Made by a program: the position numbers and the translations under genes. A stretch of DNA of 64,000 nt from Guyanagaster necrorhizus. Its lineage: Eukaryota > Basidiomycota > Agaricomycetes > Agaricales > Physalacriaceae. Numbering within the stretch: the stretch's first letter is position 1; every line of letters starts with the position of its first letter. The DNA is taken from NCBI RefSeq assembly GCF_019112545.1, contig NW_025064887.1, forward strand, positions 783,724 through 847,723. The letters are read 5' to 3'. Shown one piece after another: positions 49,012 through 58,815 of this stretch. Below the pieces are notes generated by a model, which saw only the letters and a list, made by a program, of their open reading frames with translations, had not been told where the DNA came from and ran no database searches.

Positions 49012-50356
49012 TCACCACTCGAGTCTGTCAAAATCACTCAAGACATCTCTCGCAGTTTCCTCCATGGTCCTGAACTTCAACCCAAGCAACCTCTTCTCCT
49101 TGCTCGTGTCAAATACAATCGCATATCTGGTATCGCCAGGGACAGCCTTGGGGAGAGTGCGAGATGTCGAAACAGACTGCGCCGCATTGACTGCATATAT
49201 AGATCAGCCTAGTTTACCAGGCGCAAATAAGGACATACTGAAGTCTTGCCACACGCAAGAGCCAGCTGATATGATAATCCTCTCACCACCAGCAGCTTCG
49301 ACCTCCAATGCTAGGACATGAGCTTCGGCGAGATCGCGGACATCCACCCAACCGTGCCCTGGCTGTGTAAGGATTGCATCCGAGGACAATCCACCCTTGT
49401 CCATCTGAGCTACGACGTTGTACCACAGTTTTGCAGAGGTGTTGAGGGCATTGAGGGAGGGCACGTCATGGATGAAGGGCTGATAAGAGAAGTTATAGAG
49501 ATATCCGATGCGCGCTGGAAAGATGTCTTTGGCGACCACTCACCCCAAACACCCATGGTGGGTTTATCATGGTCAGGTCCCAAGGAAGCTCCGATTTCTG
49601 TGTTTCATAGAAATTCCAAGCAGCTTCGAGTCGACATCAGTACGTGCACCTCATCCAGGACAAAGACTACGGCACCTTTCTCAGCTAATACCTTGGACGT
49701 GCGATATTTCGCAAAAGCCGACGCATCTTGGCCTTTCTCCTCTACTTCCTTTGGCGATTGCTCGTTCCAATCGACTTCCGATAAGGTAATGGTCTCCGGC
49801 TCCGACCGCATAATTGCAGCACATGAAGATGTGACGACGATACGTCGTACAGATGATCTGTGCGAAGTTGAATGGCAATAATATGAAATCAAAGAACATA
49901 TGCACCCATATTTGGCTGCACTGGTCAGCATACCTACTGTGCCCTTCACAGCAGGTAGGATCAGCTCTGAAGTTAATGAGATAATAACTCGAGGGCCAGG
50001 AGCGAAGGACACACCTTGGGGGTCGCTCACGCTCAACTGCACAGGTGATGCCGTATGAGCTATCGCATCTACACCCTTAACCGCTTCATCGAAGGCCCCG
50101 TCCTATCTTAGACGTCAGGACTTGTTTATCAGAGAGAACGATAGACACACACCTTGGTGATATCATCGACCACAACAATTTCCAGCTGGTTGCTATATGA
50201 CTTGAAGGTGTTCTTCAAGTGCTCGCCTTTCACTAGGCTGCGCACCGTCCCTCGCACCGCATAACCTCTCTCCAAAAGGGCACGAACAATCCATGTTGCG
50301 ATGTAGCCATTTGCACCGGAGACGAGAACTTTGCTGGGAGAACTAATTGATGGCAT
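49012..50356 (-). CDS. NAD(P)-dependent short-chain reductase of the dihydroflavonol-4-reductase/GRE2 type
   Basis: Seven exons (50153-50356, 50015-50102, 49906-49966, 49676-49857, 49544-49623, 49239-49479, 49012-49190) encode 344 aa. The nucleotide-binding motif is VSGANGYIATWIV (GxxGxxA type), with R at TVRS favouring NADP. The catalytic tyrosine and lysine are in YRTSKVLAEK, and the serine is in VVTSSCAAI. NPPWVFG and DVRDLAEAHVLALE follow as in the extended SDR family. Extended SDRs of this type reduce aldehydes, ketones or flavonol-like substrates. Upstream a TATA-like repeat TATATATA lies at 50391-50400 on the minus strand. Substrate unknown. Confidence 0.9.
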
Positions 50357-50865
50357 AGGGAGCTGGGGGACGCAATGGCGGCGAAAACGTATATATATAG
50401 TTTGGATTCATAACGGATTATGTACTAAATGACCAAACAAACTGAATAAGCCGCTCTGAAAAAAAAAAAAGACTCTGGCATGGTACTCACCAAAAAGTGA
50501 AGGCTCTGGAGGGCATAAGAAGCTGCCGACACTATTGGTGCAGAGCGTCCTTACCTCGGAAAACCACATATCAGAAAACCAGAAGAGGACACAGCAATAA
50601 ATATCACACCTTGATCATACTACCACAGAAATTCTAACCATCTAGGTCGCTTCACTACAACGAGCTGTTCTCCAAATCAGCGCTCCATTCTGCGATGCAA
50701 AAACGATCCACCGGTCCCATGAGAGTTAGTGACAAAGGTACGCTTCGCACGTGATCGACGTGATCTGCTTCTGAATCAGTATCTTGCGCCCGTTGAGCGC
50801 CCAGCGTCAGCGCTACGTGCGATGTCAGAGAAAGAAATGGCTGAATCTTCTGCTCAGGGCGGTGC
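50357..50865. other. intergenic, no gene seen
   Basis: About 500 bp including a run of A at 50460-50471 and the reductase promoter; frames here are short and without motifs. Confidence 0.4.
50391..50400 (-). promoter_or_regulatory. TATA-like element of the reductase gene
   Basis: TATATATATA on the minus strand about 35-45 bp upstream of the ATG at 50356, within the usual range for a core promoter. Confidence 0.45.
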
Positions 50866-51262
50866 GTGATGATGAATGCCAGTGAGGTACACTTATTTAT
50901 GTGGGCGCTTCTACTAGCAGGACTCGGATTCCAATTTCCCCTTGAGTTAATAGAGGCCATTGTCGAAAACAACAGGGGAGACAAGGTCTCTCTACTCGCG
51001 TCTTCATGTGTATTGAAATCATGGTGCGCGGCGTCACAACGATACCTTTTCACCGCCAATTTCTCGTCCGACGATGATTTCACGCGTTGGCGTGAAATCG
51101 GATCCCATCTACCCCAAGTACCTATTTTCGTCAAGGAGGTCGTGTTCGCACCTGGACGCCGCTCTGAGATGGAGACGCCTTTTCACCAATACTGTCATCT
51201 CCATCCTCATCTCGTTCCCTACTATCTACTCTTGCGCGGACAATGTCTACGCCTGCAGAGGT
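50866..51262 (+). pseudogene. F-box-like N-terminal fragment
   Basis: The plus strand reads FPLELIEAIVEN, then SLLASSCVLKSWCAASQRYLF, then DDFTRWREIGSHLPQVPIFVKEVVF, the pattern of basidiomycete F-box proteins (helix of F-box, followed by the LF-x-region before the leucine-rich part). The leucine-rich repeats that normally follow for several hundred residues are missing. The frame is lost near 51200 and mitochondrial-carrier sequence begins within 50 bp. A functional F-box protein is unlikely. Confidence 0.6.
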
Positions 51263-51753
51263 AGAGGCTTATCGTCGACGTCTACCTGGCCCCATGTCCA
51301 TTATCAAGACCGTCGTACAGGCTCACTGTGTCCGAGGGCTTTGGTTGGGCTACACTGGGACTTTACTCTGCAAAACAGGTAGCACTGCGTCATGGTTCGT
51401 CCTCACAGAATGGCTTGCGTCCGAGTTAAAGACGCGAAGACTGGGTGAGGATATCTCTGGTGAACTTCTGCCGTGGGAGTCAGCCGTCTCTAGGGCCATC
51501 TCAGGCGCGGCATGCGTACTGGCGCTATATCCTGCCGATACCGTGAAAAATGCGATGCAGACAGAGGAGGAGTTGCGTTCGCAGGTTGGGAAAAAGATTA
51601 CAGAGGAGGCGACCTCTTTTTATCGGACAGCTACGAGGATGTACTCTACACACGGAATTCGAGGGTTGCATGACTGTCGTGAGAGCGGTGCCCAGTAGTA
51701 GGATCGTCTTTCTGGTATATGATGGGCTGAACTCCTGGTTCAGTAGACTATAA
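51243..51753 (+). pseudogene. mitochondrial carrier (ornithine-carrier-like), C-terminal half with frameshift
   Basis: The frame contains PGPMSIIKTVVQAHCVRGLWLG and, further on, ALYPADTVKNAMQTEEELR, with a PxD-type signature (YPADTVKNA) of the third carrier repeat. Those resemble the basidiomycete mitochondrial ornithine/basic amino-acid carriers (ORT1 type). The first two-fifths of a normal 300-residue carrier is absent, and near 51665-51675 the frame shifts: GIRGL in one frame continues as MTVVRAVPSS and VYDGLN in the next. Thus it is a truncated and frameshifted copy. It is directly next to the F-box fragment. Confidence 0.75.
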
Positions 51754-52515
51754 GGCAGTATTTACTTAAAACATACACAGCTAATCGAGACGTACTCATT
51801 TGTCTCCATTTTTATTGTATTTGCATAAAAGGTAGTCATCCAGTGTAGCTCCTGTGGCAAAACCTACAATGCTCCCTATAAGCTCTCTCGCTTGTCCGTG
51901 CAAGGGCAAGGGAATTTGTCTGGGAACCTGTAACATCTTTACGTGCTTTGAATCCATTAATGTCTATTTAATACAAGTTTGTGTAAAGATACAAATTACC
52001 TAGTAATATACATACTTCAATTGATCGATACAGGTGAATGTAGGAGATAACGGCTCCCGGCTCACGGTCAGCCGGAACATGGGCACCACAAATAACGCGG
52101 GTGGATGGAACGATACATTTAGTATACGGCGCAGACCTTTGAAGGCGGAGGTGGGAAATCGTCAAGGGTGAAGCTAGGATATGTAGGAGTGGTGGATTCA
52201 AAGATGGTTTGCAATGTTGCAATGCTTCCACAGAGTGGATGTTGGGTATAGAACGACTTCATACTGTTGATAGAAAATGCAGATGTGTTGGAAGGGCACG
52301 AGTATATCGATGCGTTGTCGCTATTACTTCGGTCAGGTTTCCAGTCCTTGGAGAGTTAGTTAGTTTGAAATACATAACACCAACGAGACAAAACTCACCA
52401 CAAGCCCATCGTACATCTCTTGCTTTAAGCCCTCAATTTCCCGTGTATCGTTCTCCCAAGAAGCCCACTGATTGATACAGTACTGGGACAGTCTGTCGTA
52501 CTCGGCAGCGGACAG
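51754..52515. other. intergenic, no supported gene
   Basis: About 760 bp downstream of the carrier pseudogene. Only short frames, none with motifs. Confidence 0.4.
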
Positions 52516-53086
52516 TCATCGGCCTTTGCCATCGCGAGAAGTGTAAGCCCTCACAGGCAACTCCATAAATATGATAATAGAGATAGCCCACTGCTGAGGA
52601 TTATGACAAGCTGGGTAGATCTTCAATGCGTACATATCCGAGTTAAGAAGAAGTTGTTCATTTGGTTCAATAGGGATGACAAATCGCTGGAGAAGCTTTC
52701 CAAGGCGCTCGTACTGGCCCTCAGACGATGAAAATGTGGCCATGACACAGATAAAATGGCCTTTTTTTCCGGCGGCCTTTGTTGTCGTGGTCAGGTGGGG
52801 GATCCATAATAATGCAGGGTCTTCGTTTGGGCCCAGAAGAAACGGGGACGACACTGCCATTTTTAGTGGCCAGTGAGGAACCTGTCCGAGTTTCTAGCGA
52901 TCCTTCGATTTTATTCAAAGCTACGCAGAGCGGAGTGAAGATCGTCTCCTCGACTATGCAGATCTGGCCGCGTTTGAAGGTTGGGTAATGCTGGGGAGCT
53001 TTCCGAGTCCTGACTGACGAAGGTTTCGGTACACTGAGCGGCGTAGTGGGATTGTTATCCTTAGATAACACGGAATGAAAAAGCAT
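52516..53086 (-). pseudogene. unrecognised basidiomycete protein family member, frameshifted at a homopolymer
   Basis: The 5' part reads MLFHSVLSKDN, then KRGQICIVEE, RRPCIIMDPPPDHDN. The 3' part, in another frame, reads FICVMATFSSSEG, LGKLLQRFVIPIEP, and ends TSRDGKGR. The two frames cover one protein of about 190 aa if joined near 52763-52770, where the minus strand has a run of seven A. There is no GT-AG pair to make an intron. The RPCII...P-P...(C/V)xMATF...LP-LLQ-FV-PI pattern resembles a common basidiomycete protein of unknown function (recalled, not searched). One extra A in the run, or a sequencing error, would explain the break. Confidence 0.6.
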
Positions 53087-53501
53087 TGTCGGAGGAAAAG
53101 ATTGTTAAAGGTGGGCGCTAGGCCTGTAAGCTACGAGAGAGTGTAAGAGCGCTCAACGCTGAGAGAAAGTCGGCGAGATGAATTTATAGCCAGTGAAAGA
53201 CGGAATTCCTCTACTTTATACGAGAGCCGCTGTCACCAAGGTTTCATTGACCTCATAATAGATAAGGTTTCTTTTATTTCGGCTCTAGGAAGCAAAGGTT
53301 GAGCAAAGAGAATACGGTACCAGGGCCAGGTTCGAGCACTTTCGCACGCTAATGATAATGATGTTTTCCCTTCATCTTCTTTTGGTCCTCTTTTTTTTCT
53401 AACTACGAATTCGTTGGCCACCTAGAAGACCATATAAGTATGCTTCGCCAGGTATCACTCCTTCCCCCATCACCCTCATTGCTCTCCTTTCGTCCGCTGA
53501 T
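53087..53501. other. intergenic, no gene seen
   Basis: About 415 bp; includes the upstream region of array copy A. A run of T at 53390-53399. Confidence 0.4.
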
Positions 53502-54655
53502 ATGAACCTCCAAATCGTCCCACCTTCCTGTTATTATTTCGCTTTTTCCATCGATGTCACTGCAACGCTGGAGATGTATTGTGACGGAGGTAACGACTTT
53601 ATGCTGCAAAAATTAGATGCTCTGAGGGATAGAATGTATGCAGGCTACTGTGTGGAGGTGCGTTGTACTGCTACTCGTTGTAGTCTTACCCATTAAAAAG
53701 CTGCTCTTCAGGTCGAAAGCCGAATTGACAAGGATAATAAATTCCCAACTTGCCTGAAACGGCCCATCTTAGGTCAAGGGAGCCTCTGGAGCTGTCGAAG
53801 CCATTGCCGTGCGGACCAATTGCTACCACCCCACCTGCTATGACCTCTATGGCCGTATCCCGACGGAATGGCGGGATTACTCTCAGTCACCACGTTTAAG
53901 GGCTCGTTTCTCCCCCCAGCTCATCAAACCTTTGGCAGAGGATGGGCGCTATCACCAACTCCTTCGGTCTGGACTAGACGATGATCAGGTTCTTCGAATT
54001 CTTGACGGTCAAGAAGATGCTCCAGATACAGACAACCGGTCGGAGACCGATAGTCAAACCGGACAAACATTCTTAGCCAACATGCCCGGCTGCGATGAGC
54101 CAGAGGATGATATCTTTATGCCTGTCCTGCGTATCGAATATGTGCTGTCAAATGTACTAGAAGTATTTGATCCTTCGCAGCTATGGGAAGACCGAGATCT
54201 TTTTCAAGAGTAAAGGATCCTCTCTAATTTTTGCCTATCATTCTCCTGAACCATTGGTCTGTCCAGCAATATGGAGGAGTATCAACTTGAGCGATACGGG
54301 CCGGTGGTTTATGAGTCGCCAGAGGATCCACCAATTGAGGACGAACCTCTTCCCGACAACTTTTCCATGGTATATAGTCTACTGTCGACGGCATCTGGTA
54401 TTTCAACAGAGGATCTGAGCCCTGACTCCCCGGATTCGCATGCACTTGACTCATTGTCGGAGGAGTCTCCCCAAGTGCCGGTGCCTACTCGGAAAGGTAA
54501 GTATCTGTACATTTGAGAGCCGCGGCCTCCATTGAATTTTGCTTCAAGGAAAATGGAGAGTGAAGTCGCTCTTCCGACGCGCAATCACGAATTTCGTCGA
54601 GTTTGTTAAGGGGCATAAGTCCTCTACCAAGTTATCATGATTTAGTCTGCAGGAT
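53502..54655 (+). pseudogene. unrecognised protein, array copy A (disrupted)
   Basis: It starts MNLQIVPPSCYYFAFSID, and a first exon to 53655 ends in RDRMYAGYCVE. It continues after a short GT-AG intron with VESRIDKDNKF. Downstream segments in another frame read NCYHPTCYDLYGRIPTEWRD, LIKPLAEDGRYHQLL, and FDPSQLW, then after a second intron (GTAAAG...CCAG) MEEYQLERYGPVV, and DLSPDSPDSHALDSLSEES. The frame changes between DKDNKF and NCYHPTC because about 85 bp present in array copy C are missing. The acidic C-terminal part is compositionally biased and ends basic (KWRVKSLFRRA). No known domain recognised. Confidence 0.6.
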
Positions 54656-54778
54656 AGACTCTCGCTTCACTTTCGTTTTTCGAGAATTTCATACCATACA
54701 CAATGCATCACTAATTATATTGTACAACTCACACTCTCTTTGACTCTTCCCATCACTGTTTCTTTTTAAACTTTCCTG

Positions 54779-55055
54779 AGTTCTAGTTAGGTAAGTTAAT
54801 CCCGAGCCTTATATTTACACCACCTACCAGGCTCCGAGGAGCTCGAAAAAGAATTGGTCTCTTTTTGATCCGTCGCACCTATACACAGACTTGGATCTTC
54901 TCCAAGAGCAAGTGATCCCCTCAAGTCGAATTCTTCTCTTTGTTTTCAGAATCATGAAGTATCAGTTTGTGCGCTATGGATCAGTCCTTTTCGACCTGCC
55001 AGAGGGTCTGCCGAACAAATGCCCTCCTCGTAAGGGTGATTGTCCATGTAGAAAA
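54779..55055 (+). pseudogene. array copy B, partial duplicate of the 3' half of copy A
   Basis: The segment FDPSHLYTDLDLLQE and MKYQFVRYGSVLFDLPEG matches FDPSQLWEDRDLFQ and MEEYQLERYGPVVYESPE of copy A in the same order and spacing (about 280 bp). Nothing equivalent to the first exon is seen. Divergent in sequence, so not a recent duplication. Confidence 0.65.
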
Positions 55056-55092
55056 TTGCATTAATGTAGATTTACTACTGGAATGAATAAAA

Positions 55093-55153
55093 TAAATATT
55101 GAGATCCGTAGATCTACCACTCCGGGAAAGCGTGTCATCCTTGTGCAGGGGCC

Positions 55154-55184
<31 letters not shown>

Positions 55185-55208
55185 TTCGTATGTCACCCCG
55201 AAGGGGAC
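55093..55208 (-). ncRNA. U6: U6 snRNA gene (apparently intact copy)
   Basis: On the minus strand it begins with a 5' stem-loop GTCCCCTTCGGGG, then the conserved ATTGGAACGATACAGAGAAGATTAGCATGG core (given here in two parts in the findings), the ISL-forming CCCCTGCACAAGGATGACAC and a pol III terminator (TTTT at 55089-55092). The ACAGAGA box and the AGC triad are both present. U6 is the catalytic snRNA of the spliceosome. This is the only one of the three U6-like copies in the window with both motifs; 5' end placed by comparison with known U6 5' stems. No clear USE/TATA at the usual -25 position; a TATTTATATT stretch directly abuts the 5' end. Confidence 0.82.
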
Positions 55209-56045
55209 AATATAAATATACAGTTCAGCGTGGCAGTGTTAACAGTTTTGTATTTGTGTCAGCTCACTGGAGGGCCTATCCATATCGGGAATATGCTCAG
55301 CAGCTAAAATGTCAGCAGTGACGCCTACGGTTCTACCTCGGGATCCCAGATTCCCGCACCTGCTGCCTTCAGTACCTAGGATTCGACCTATGCCGCTGCG
55401 TAGGAACGTTGGCTATGAATCTATCCACGCCGCATGAACGAATATCGCGACCTCCAGCGCGAGATGGGCGAGCCGAGCGAAGAGGAAAGCGAGCTTGAGG
55501 AATTGGTGCGCACCTATTCTGGCTGCGTGCGTGTTTCTCACTGACAACATTCACAATCGGGGTTTCGGGACCATCGTACCCATCAGTCGGATCAAGACGC
55601 AGCAAGAGGAGAAACGAGAGGTGCGTATGCTTTCCGTTGTCGTCGGTTCGTCTTGTGAATGAAAATCGCAGCTTGATGAGGCAGGTGATGGTGAAGACTG
55701 ATGGGCCGCCGTCGTGGTGGAAGACGAGGACGAAGACGAATCTGCAGACATCGATGCTGGTATGCAGGATATGGGTATTAGCATGCAGGATCGGAAGAGT
55801 CCTCGGATGCTAGGATTACTATTTGGTACTCGAGGGTACAAATCAAATTCATCGATGGAACTTCATGGATCATTTTCTCACGCTGCTGCATTCCTTTGTC
55901 CTCTTTTTTGTCTCGAGATTGTTTCTCCGTTGCTACCCTGAAGATCGTATAAGATGCTTGATTTATTTGTCGCAGCTGCCGGTCATCTCCCCTTCACCCT
56001 CACTGTCACCCTTATCGCTCCCTGGTGACGCTTTTCTCCCCACTG

Positions 56046-57005
56046 GTATGTCTCTAGTCGTCCCACCGTCGAGTCAGTATTTCTTTTTTTCTATCGATAT
56101 CGCTGCAACGATGGAAGTGCATTGTGATGGAGATGATGATCTTATGTTGCAAAAACTGCATGGTTTACAAGATAGGATGTATGCTGGCTCCTGCTTGATG
56201 GTGCGTCTTCTTGCTGCTTGCTTCTATCTCATAGATTAAAGACCCGCTTTGTAGATTGAAGGTCGCGTTAATAAGGACAATAAATACCACGTTATTGACA
56301 TTCGGCCAGTGCGACAGGGTCTTACGAAGCCTCATCCTCGCAAACCTCAGCATGCTCGGCCTTCGATGTGCGTTCACATCTTGCCAGAAACGGCCCATCC
56401 TAGGTCGAGGGAACCTCTGAAAGTGTTGAAGCCATTGCCATGGAACAATTGCTACCATCCCACCTGCTACGACATTTGCGCCAGTGTAGCAACGGAATGA
56501 TGGGACTATTCTCAGTCACCGTATGTGGAGTTTTTTCCTCCGTTTAACAAAGCCATCGCAGAGGATATGCGCTACACCCAACTCCTCGGGCTGGAGTAGA
56601 TGACGACCAAGTCCTTCGAATTCTCGATGGTCAGCAAGACGCCCCAGATATAGACATCTCGGATGACGCGTCGGAGACGGATAACAAAACCTTCCTTGCC
56701 AATCACCCCACCTTCGTTTTCATGAATCTTACATTGTATCGTTAATCTTTGTTGTATAAATCGCATTCTCTTTAGTGTTACCGGGGGCTTTGCTCCGGTT
56801 CACAATACATTTTTCCATAGACAATCCCTTCGCTTACCTTCATCTGTTGACAGTACGTCCAACCCAAGTGCCACAAGGACTGCAAAGTCCTCTGAAACTT
56901 TTCGTGAGGCTCCACGATCTCCGACGGAGGACGATTTCCCTGAACCATGGGCCAGACGAATCCTCGGGATCGGGAAGATGCTTGCAACTATTTTGAAGAC
57001 GGATT
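56046..57005 (+). pseudogene. array copy C, decayed paralogue of copy A
   Basis: It starts MSLVVPPSSQYFFFSID and ends exon 1 with QDRMYAGSCLM, parallel to copy A. It continues after an intron with IEGRVNKDNKY, then PETAHPRSREPLK, then NCYHPTCYDICASVATE followed by TGA where copy A has a Trp codon. Further decayed matches follow (AIAEDMRYTQLLG, then a stop). The C-terminal part (SNPSATRTAKS, PEPWARRILGI) ends at about 57004. The copy retains the segment deleted in copy A but has stops that copy A lacks. Confidence 0.65.
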
Positions 57006-57384
57006 AATGACTCAAGAGCCATTTAGAAACGTCTAGCACTGACGCAACTTAACTGCATCTGCTGCGATAGAAGCAGGGTTTATAGACATTATAGCTAAAA
57101 GTCCTTTACGAATGAAGGCCAACCGAATTCTACGTCCATCGCTGGAGAGATGTGAGCAAGTGACACGTGAGCGGAACGAAGGAGGAGAATTGAAGAACCC
57201 TGCCATTTCATGGAATCAATTTTAACAGTCATTGGTGAATAGGTCGCAGAGCAATTTAAGAGAGTGCGCGTAGCAACGACGTAAAGGTCTGGGTAGAAGC
57301 ATTTCAAGAAAATCGAAATTTGAATAACGATACAGGAGGACACCTTACAAACAAATATAATAGATTTGAGAATGAGAATTCTCA

Positions 57385-58387
57385 TCACTCTATCGTCTTA
57401 TCATCATCTTGTAGCGCCTCAGGACGATGAGCACCAACATTATCATCCAGCCCCTTTGCATCCTTTCTGAGTTCCTCTTCCTCGAGCGCGACGGTATCCT
57501 GTAGCTCTTCTTCCTCATCCTCGTCTTGCTCTTCTTCATCGGCAATTTCCTCTTCCTCTACTATCTCCTCTTCTTCCTCTTCTATCACCTCTTGATCTAC
57601 GTCCATAGCTACGGGACCCGTCGATATTGATTCTGAAGGGGGAGGTCCTAACGGTGTAAATGTGAATGGCGTAGAGGCTTTTTCTTTTCCTTTGATTTTG
57701 ATAGTAGGACCGAGTGGTGCTGGAGCAGAGAGAGACCCTGTACCGACGAGCTTGAGGACTGGGGTGGTGCGAAGAGCTGGAGCGGCAGAGGATGTGGTCC
57801 GCTTGGTCTTGTCTGTTTTACTGAGCTCACGATATACTGAAATACTCAAAGTTAAGGGAAAGACGAGGAAGACAGTGCCGATGGAAGCACACCTTGCAAC
57901 TCCTGCTGAAGATTCTGTACTAGATCACCCAGCTCCATTACTTCGAGGGCACGGAGGACGTCTGTTGCGCTGATGCTCTTATGTTGTTTAGATAGAGCGA
58001 CATCATGAGCACTGAAGACGATGAGATAGGATAAGACGCGTAAAAATGAGTGTACTTGCGTAGCAGCTATCAATGCAAATATCAGTTAGAACGCGTTGTT
58101 GTACCGTGTCAGACTAACCTACCGAGATAATTGATGAATACTGTGGAGCCTTTTACGAGGGATAAGATGGTTTCCTTTTGAAGTTTCGCGTTCTCGGGGA
58201 TCTGTTAGGAAGAGATTGAGATTCACTGAGCGAAGAGGTAAGTGAAAGTGATGGCCAGACTAACTGCAGACCGAGCGATTTTGGTTATCAAGCTTTTGGG
58301 CAGCTCAAAGCTTTCGATACCATCTGAGACGGCATCCTGTTGGGCTTGAGCGGTGATGGTGCTCGTGTTGGTTTCTTTGCGTGGCAT
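57385..58387 (-). CDS. DPB4: DNA polymerase epsilon histone-fold subunit (Dpb4/POLE3-like)
   Basis: Five exons (58265-58387, 58123-58201, 58060-58066, 57893-58011, 57385-57836) encode 259 aa. The histone fold begins LPKSLITKIARSA and continues IPENAKLQ, SLVKGSTVFINYLAATAHDVAL, SISATDVLRALEVMEL, the H2B-like fold seen in Dpb4/POLE3 and CHRAC components. Exon 3 is 7 nt and completes the AAT of NYLAAT. Intron 3 uses a GC donor (GCAAGT). The C-terminal half has long Glu/Asp runs (EEEEEEIVEEEE-type) as in POLE3, and ends HRPEALQDDDK. The pair partner (Dpb3/POLE4) is not here. The assignment to the polymerase/chromatin-remodelling subunit is based on the histone-fold and acidic tail, not on similarity scores. 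Confidence 0.85.
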
Positions 58388-58479
58388 GGTGAAGGATCGG
58401 AAGAAAGAACAAAAACAGGTGGTTCGCGTGACACGTCCCACCCATTCATTATATAGCACCGAATCACTGACATTTCAGT

Positions 58480-58572
58480 GGCACTATAGCCAAGTGGTTA
58501 CGGCGACAGATTCGAATGCTTAATACAATCTGTTTCCCTTTGGGAGCGCAGGTTCAAATCCTGCTGGTGTCG
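58480..58572 (+). tRNA. tRNA-Ser(CGA) with an 11-nt intron
   Basis: The 7-bp acceptor stem GGCACTA pairs with TGGTGTC, then discriminator G at 58572. The D arm is GCC...GGC. The anticodon stem ACAGA pairs with TCTGT, enclosing 18 nt; the anticodon CGA is at 58513-58515 and an 11-nt intron (58517-58527) follows position 37. A long variable arm TCCC-TTT-GGGA marks a class II tRNA (Ser or Leu), and the T arm is GCAGG-TTCAAAT-CCTGC. Pol III terminators (TTTT, TTTTT) lie downstream from about 58588. Reads codon UCG. Confidence 0.95.
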
Positions 58573-58775
58573 CTCTTGGCTATCGATTTTATCTTTTTCT
58601 TTTTCTCTCCTTCGCTGAATTGCAGATTCGAAATTTTGATTTGGGAAGGTTGCATGTGGGGGACAGTCGTCTGCTACCGCAAATGATTCCCAACTTAATA
58701 TATGTACCTTGGCGTCGGCCATTCAATTCTCTTCCGGCCCGGACATTTAAATATCAGACATGATGCTTTCTGAAC

Positions 58776-58782
58776 TATAAAG
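58776..58782 (+). promoter_or_regulatory. TATA box of the acyl-CoA-ligase-like gene
   Basis: TATAAAG about 34-40 bp before the ATG at 58816, followed by GGC as in the catalase promoter. Confidence 0.45.
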
Positions 58783-58815
58783 GCTGGCGCCCGAAAAGTT
58801 TCATAGGCAAACAGA

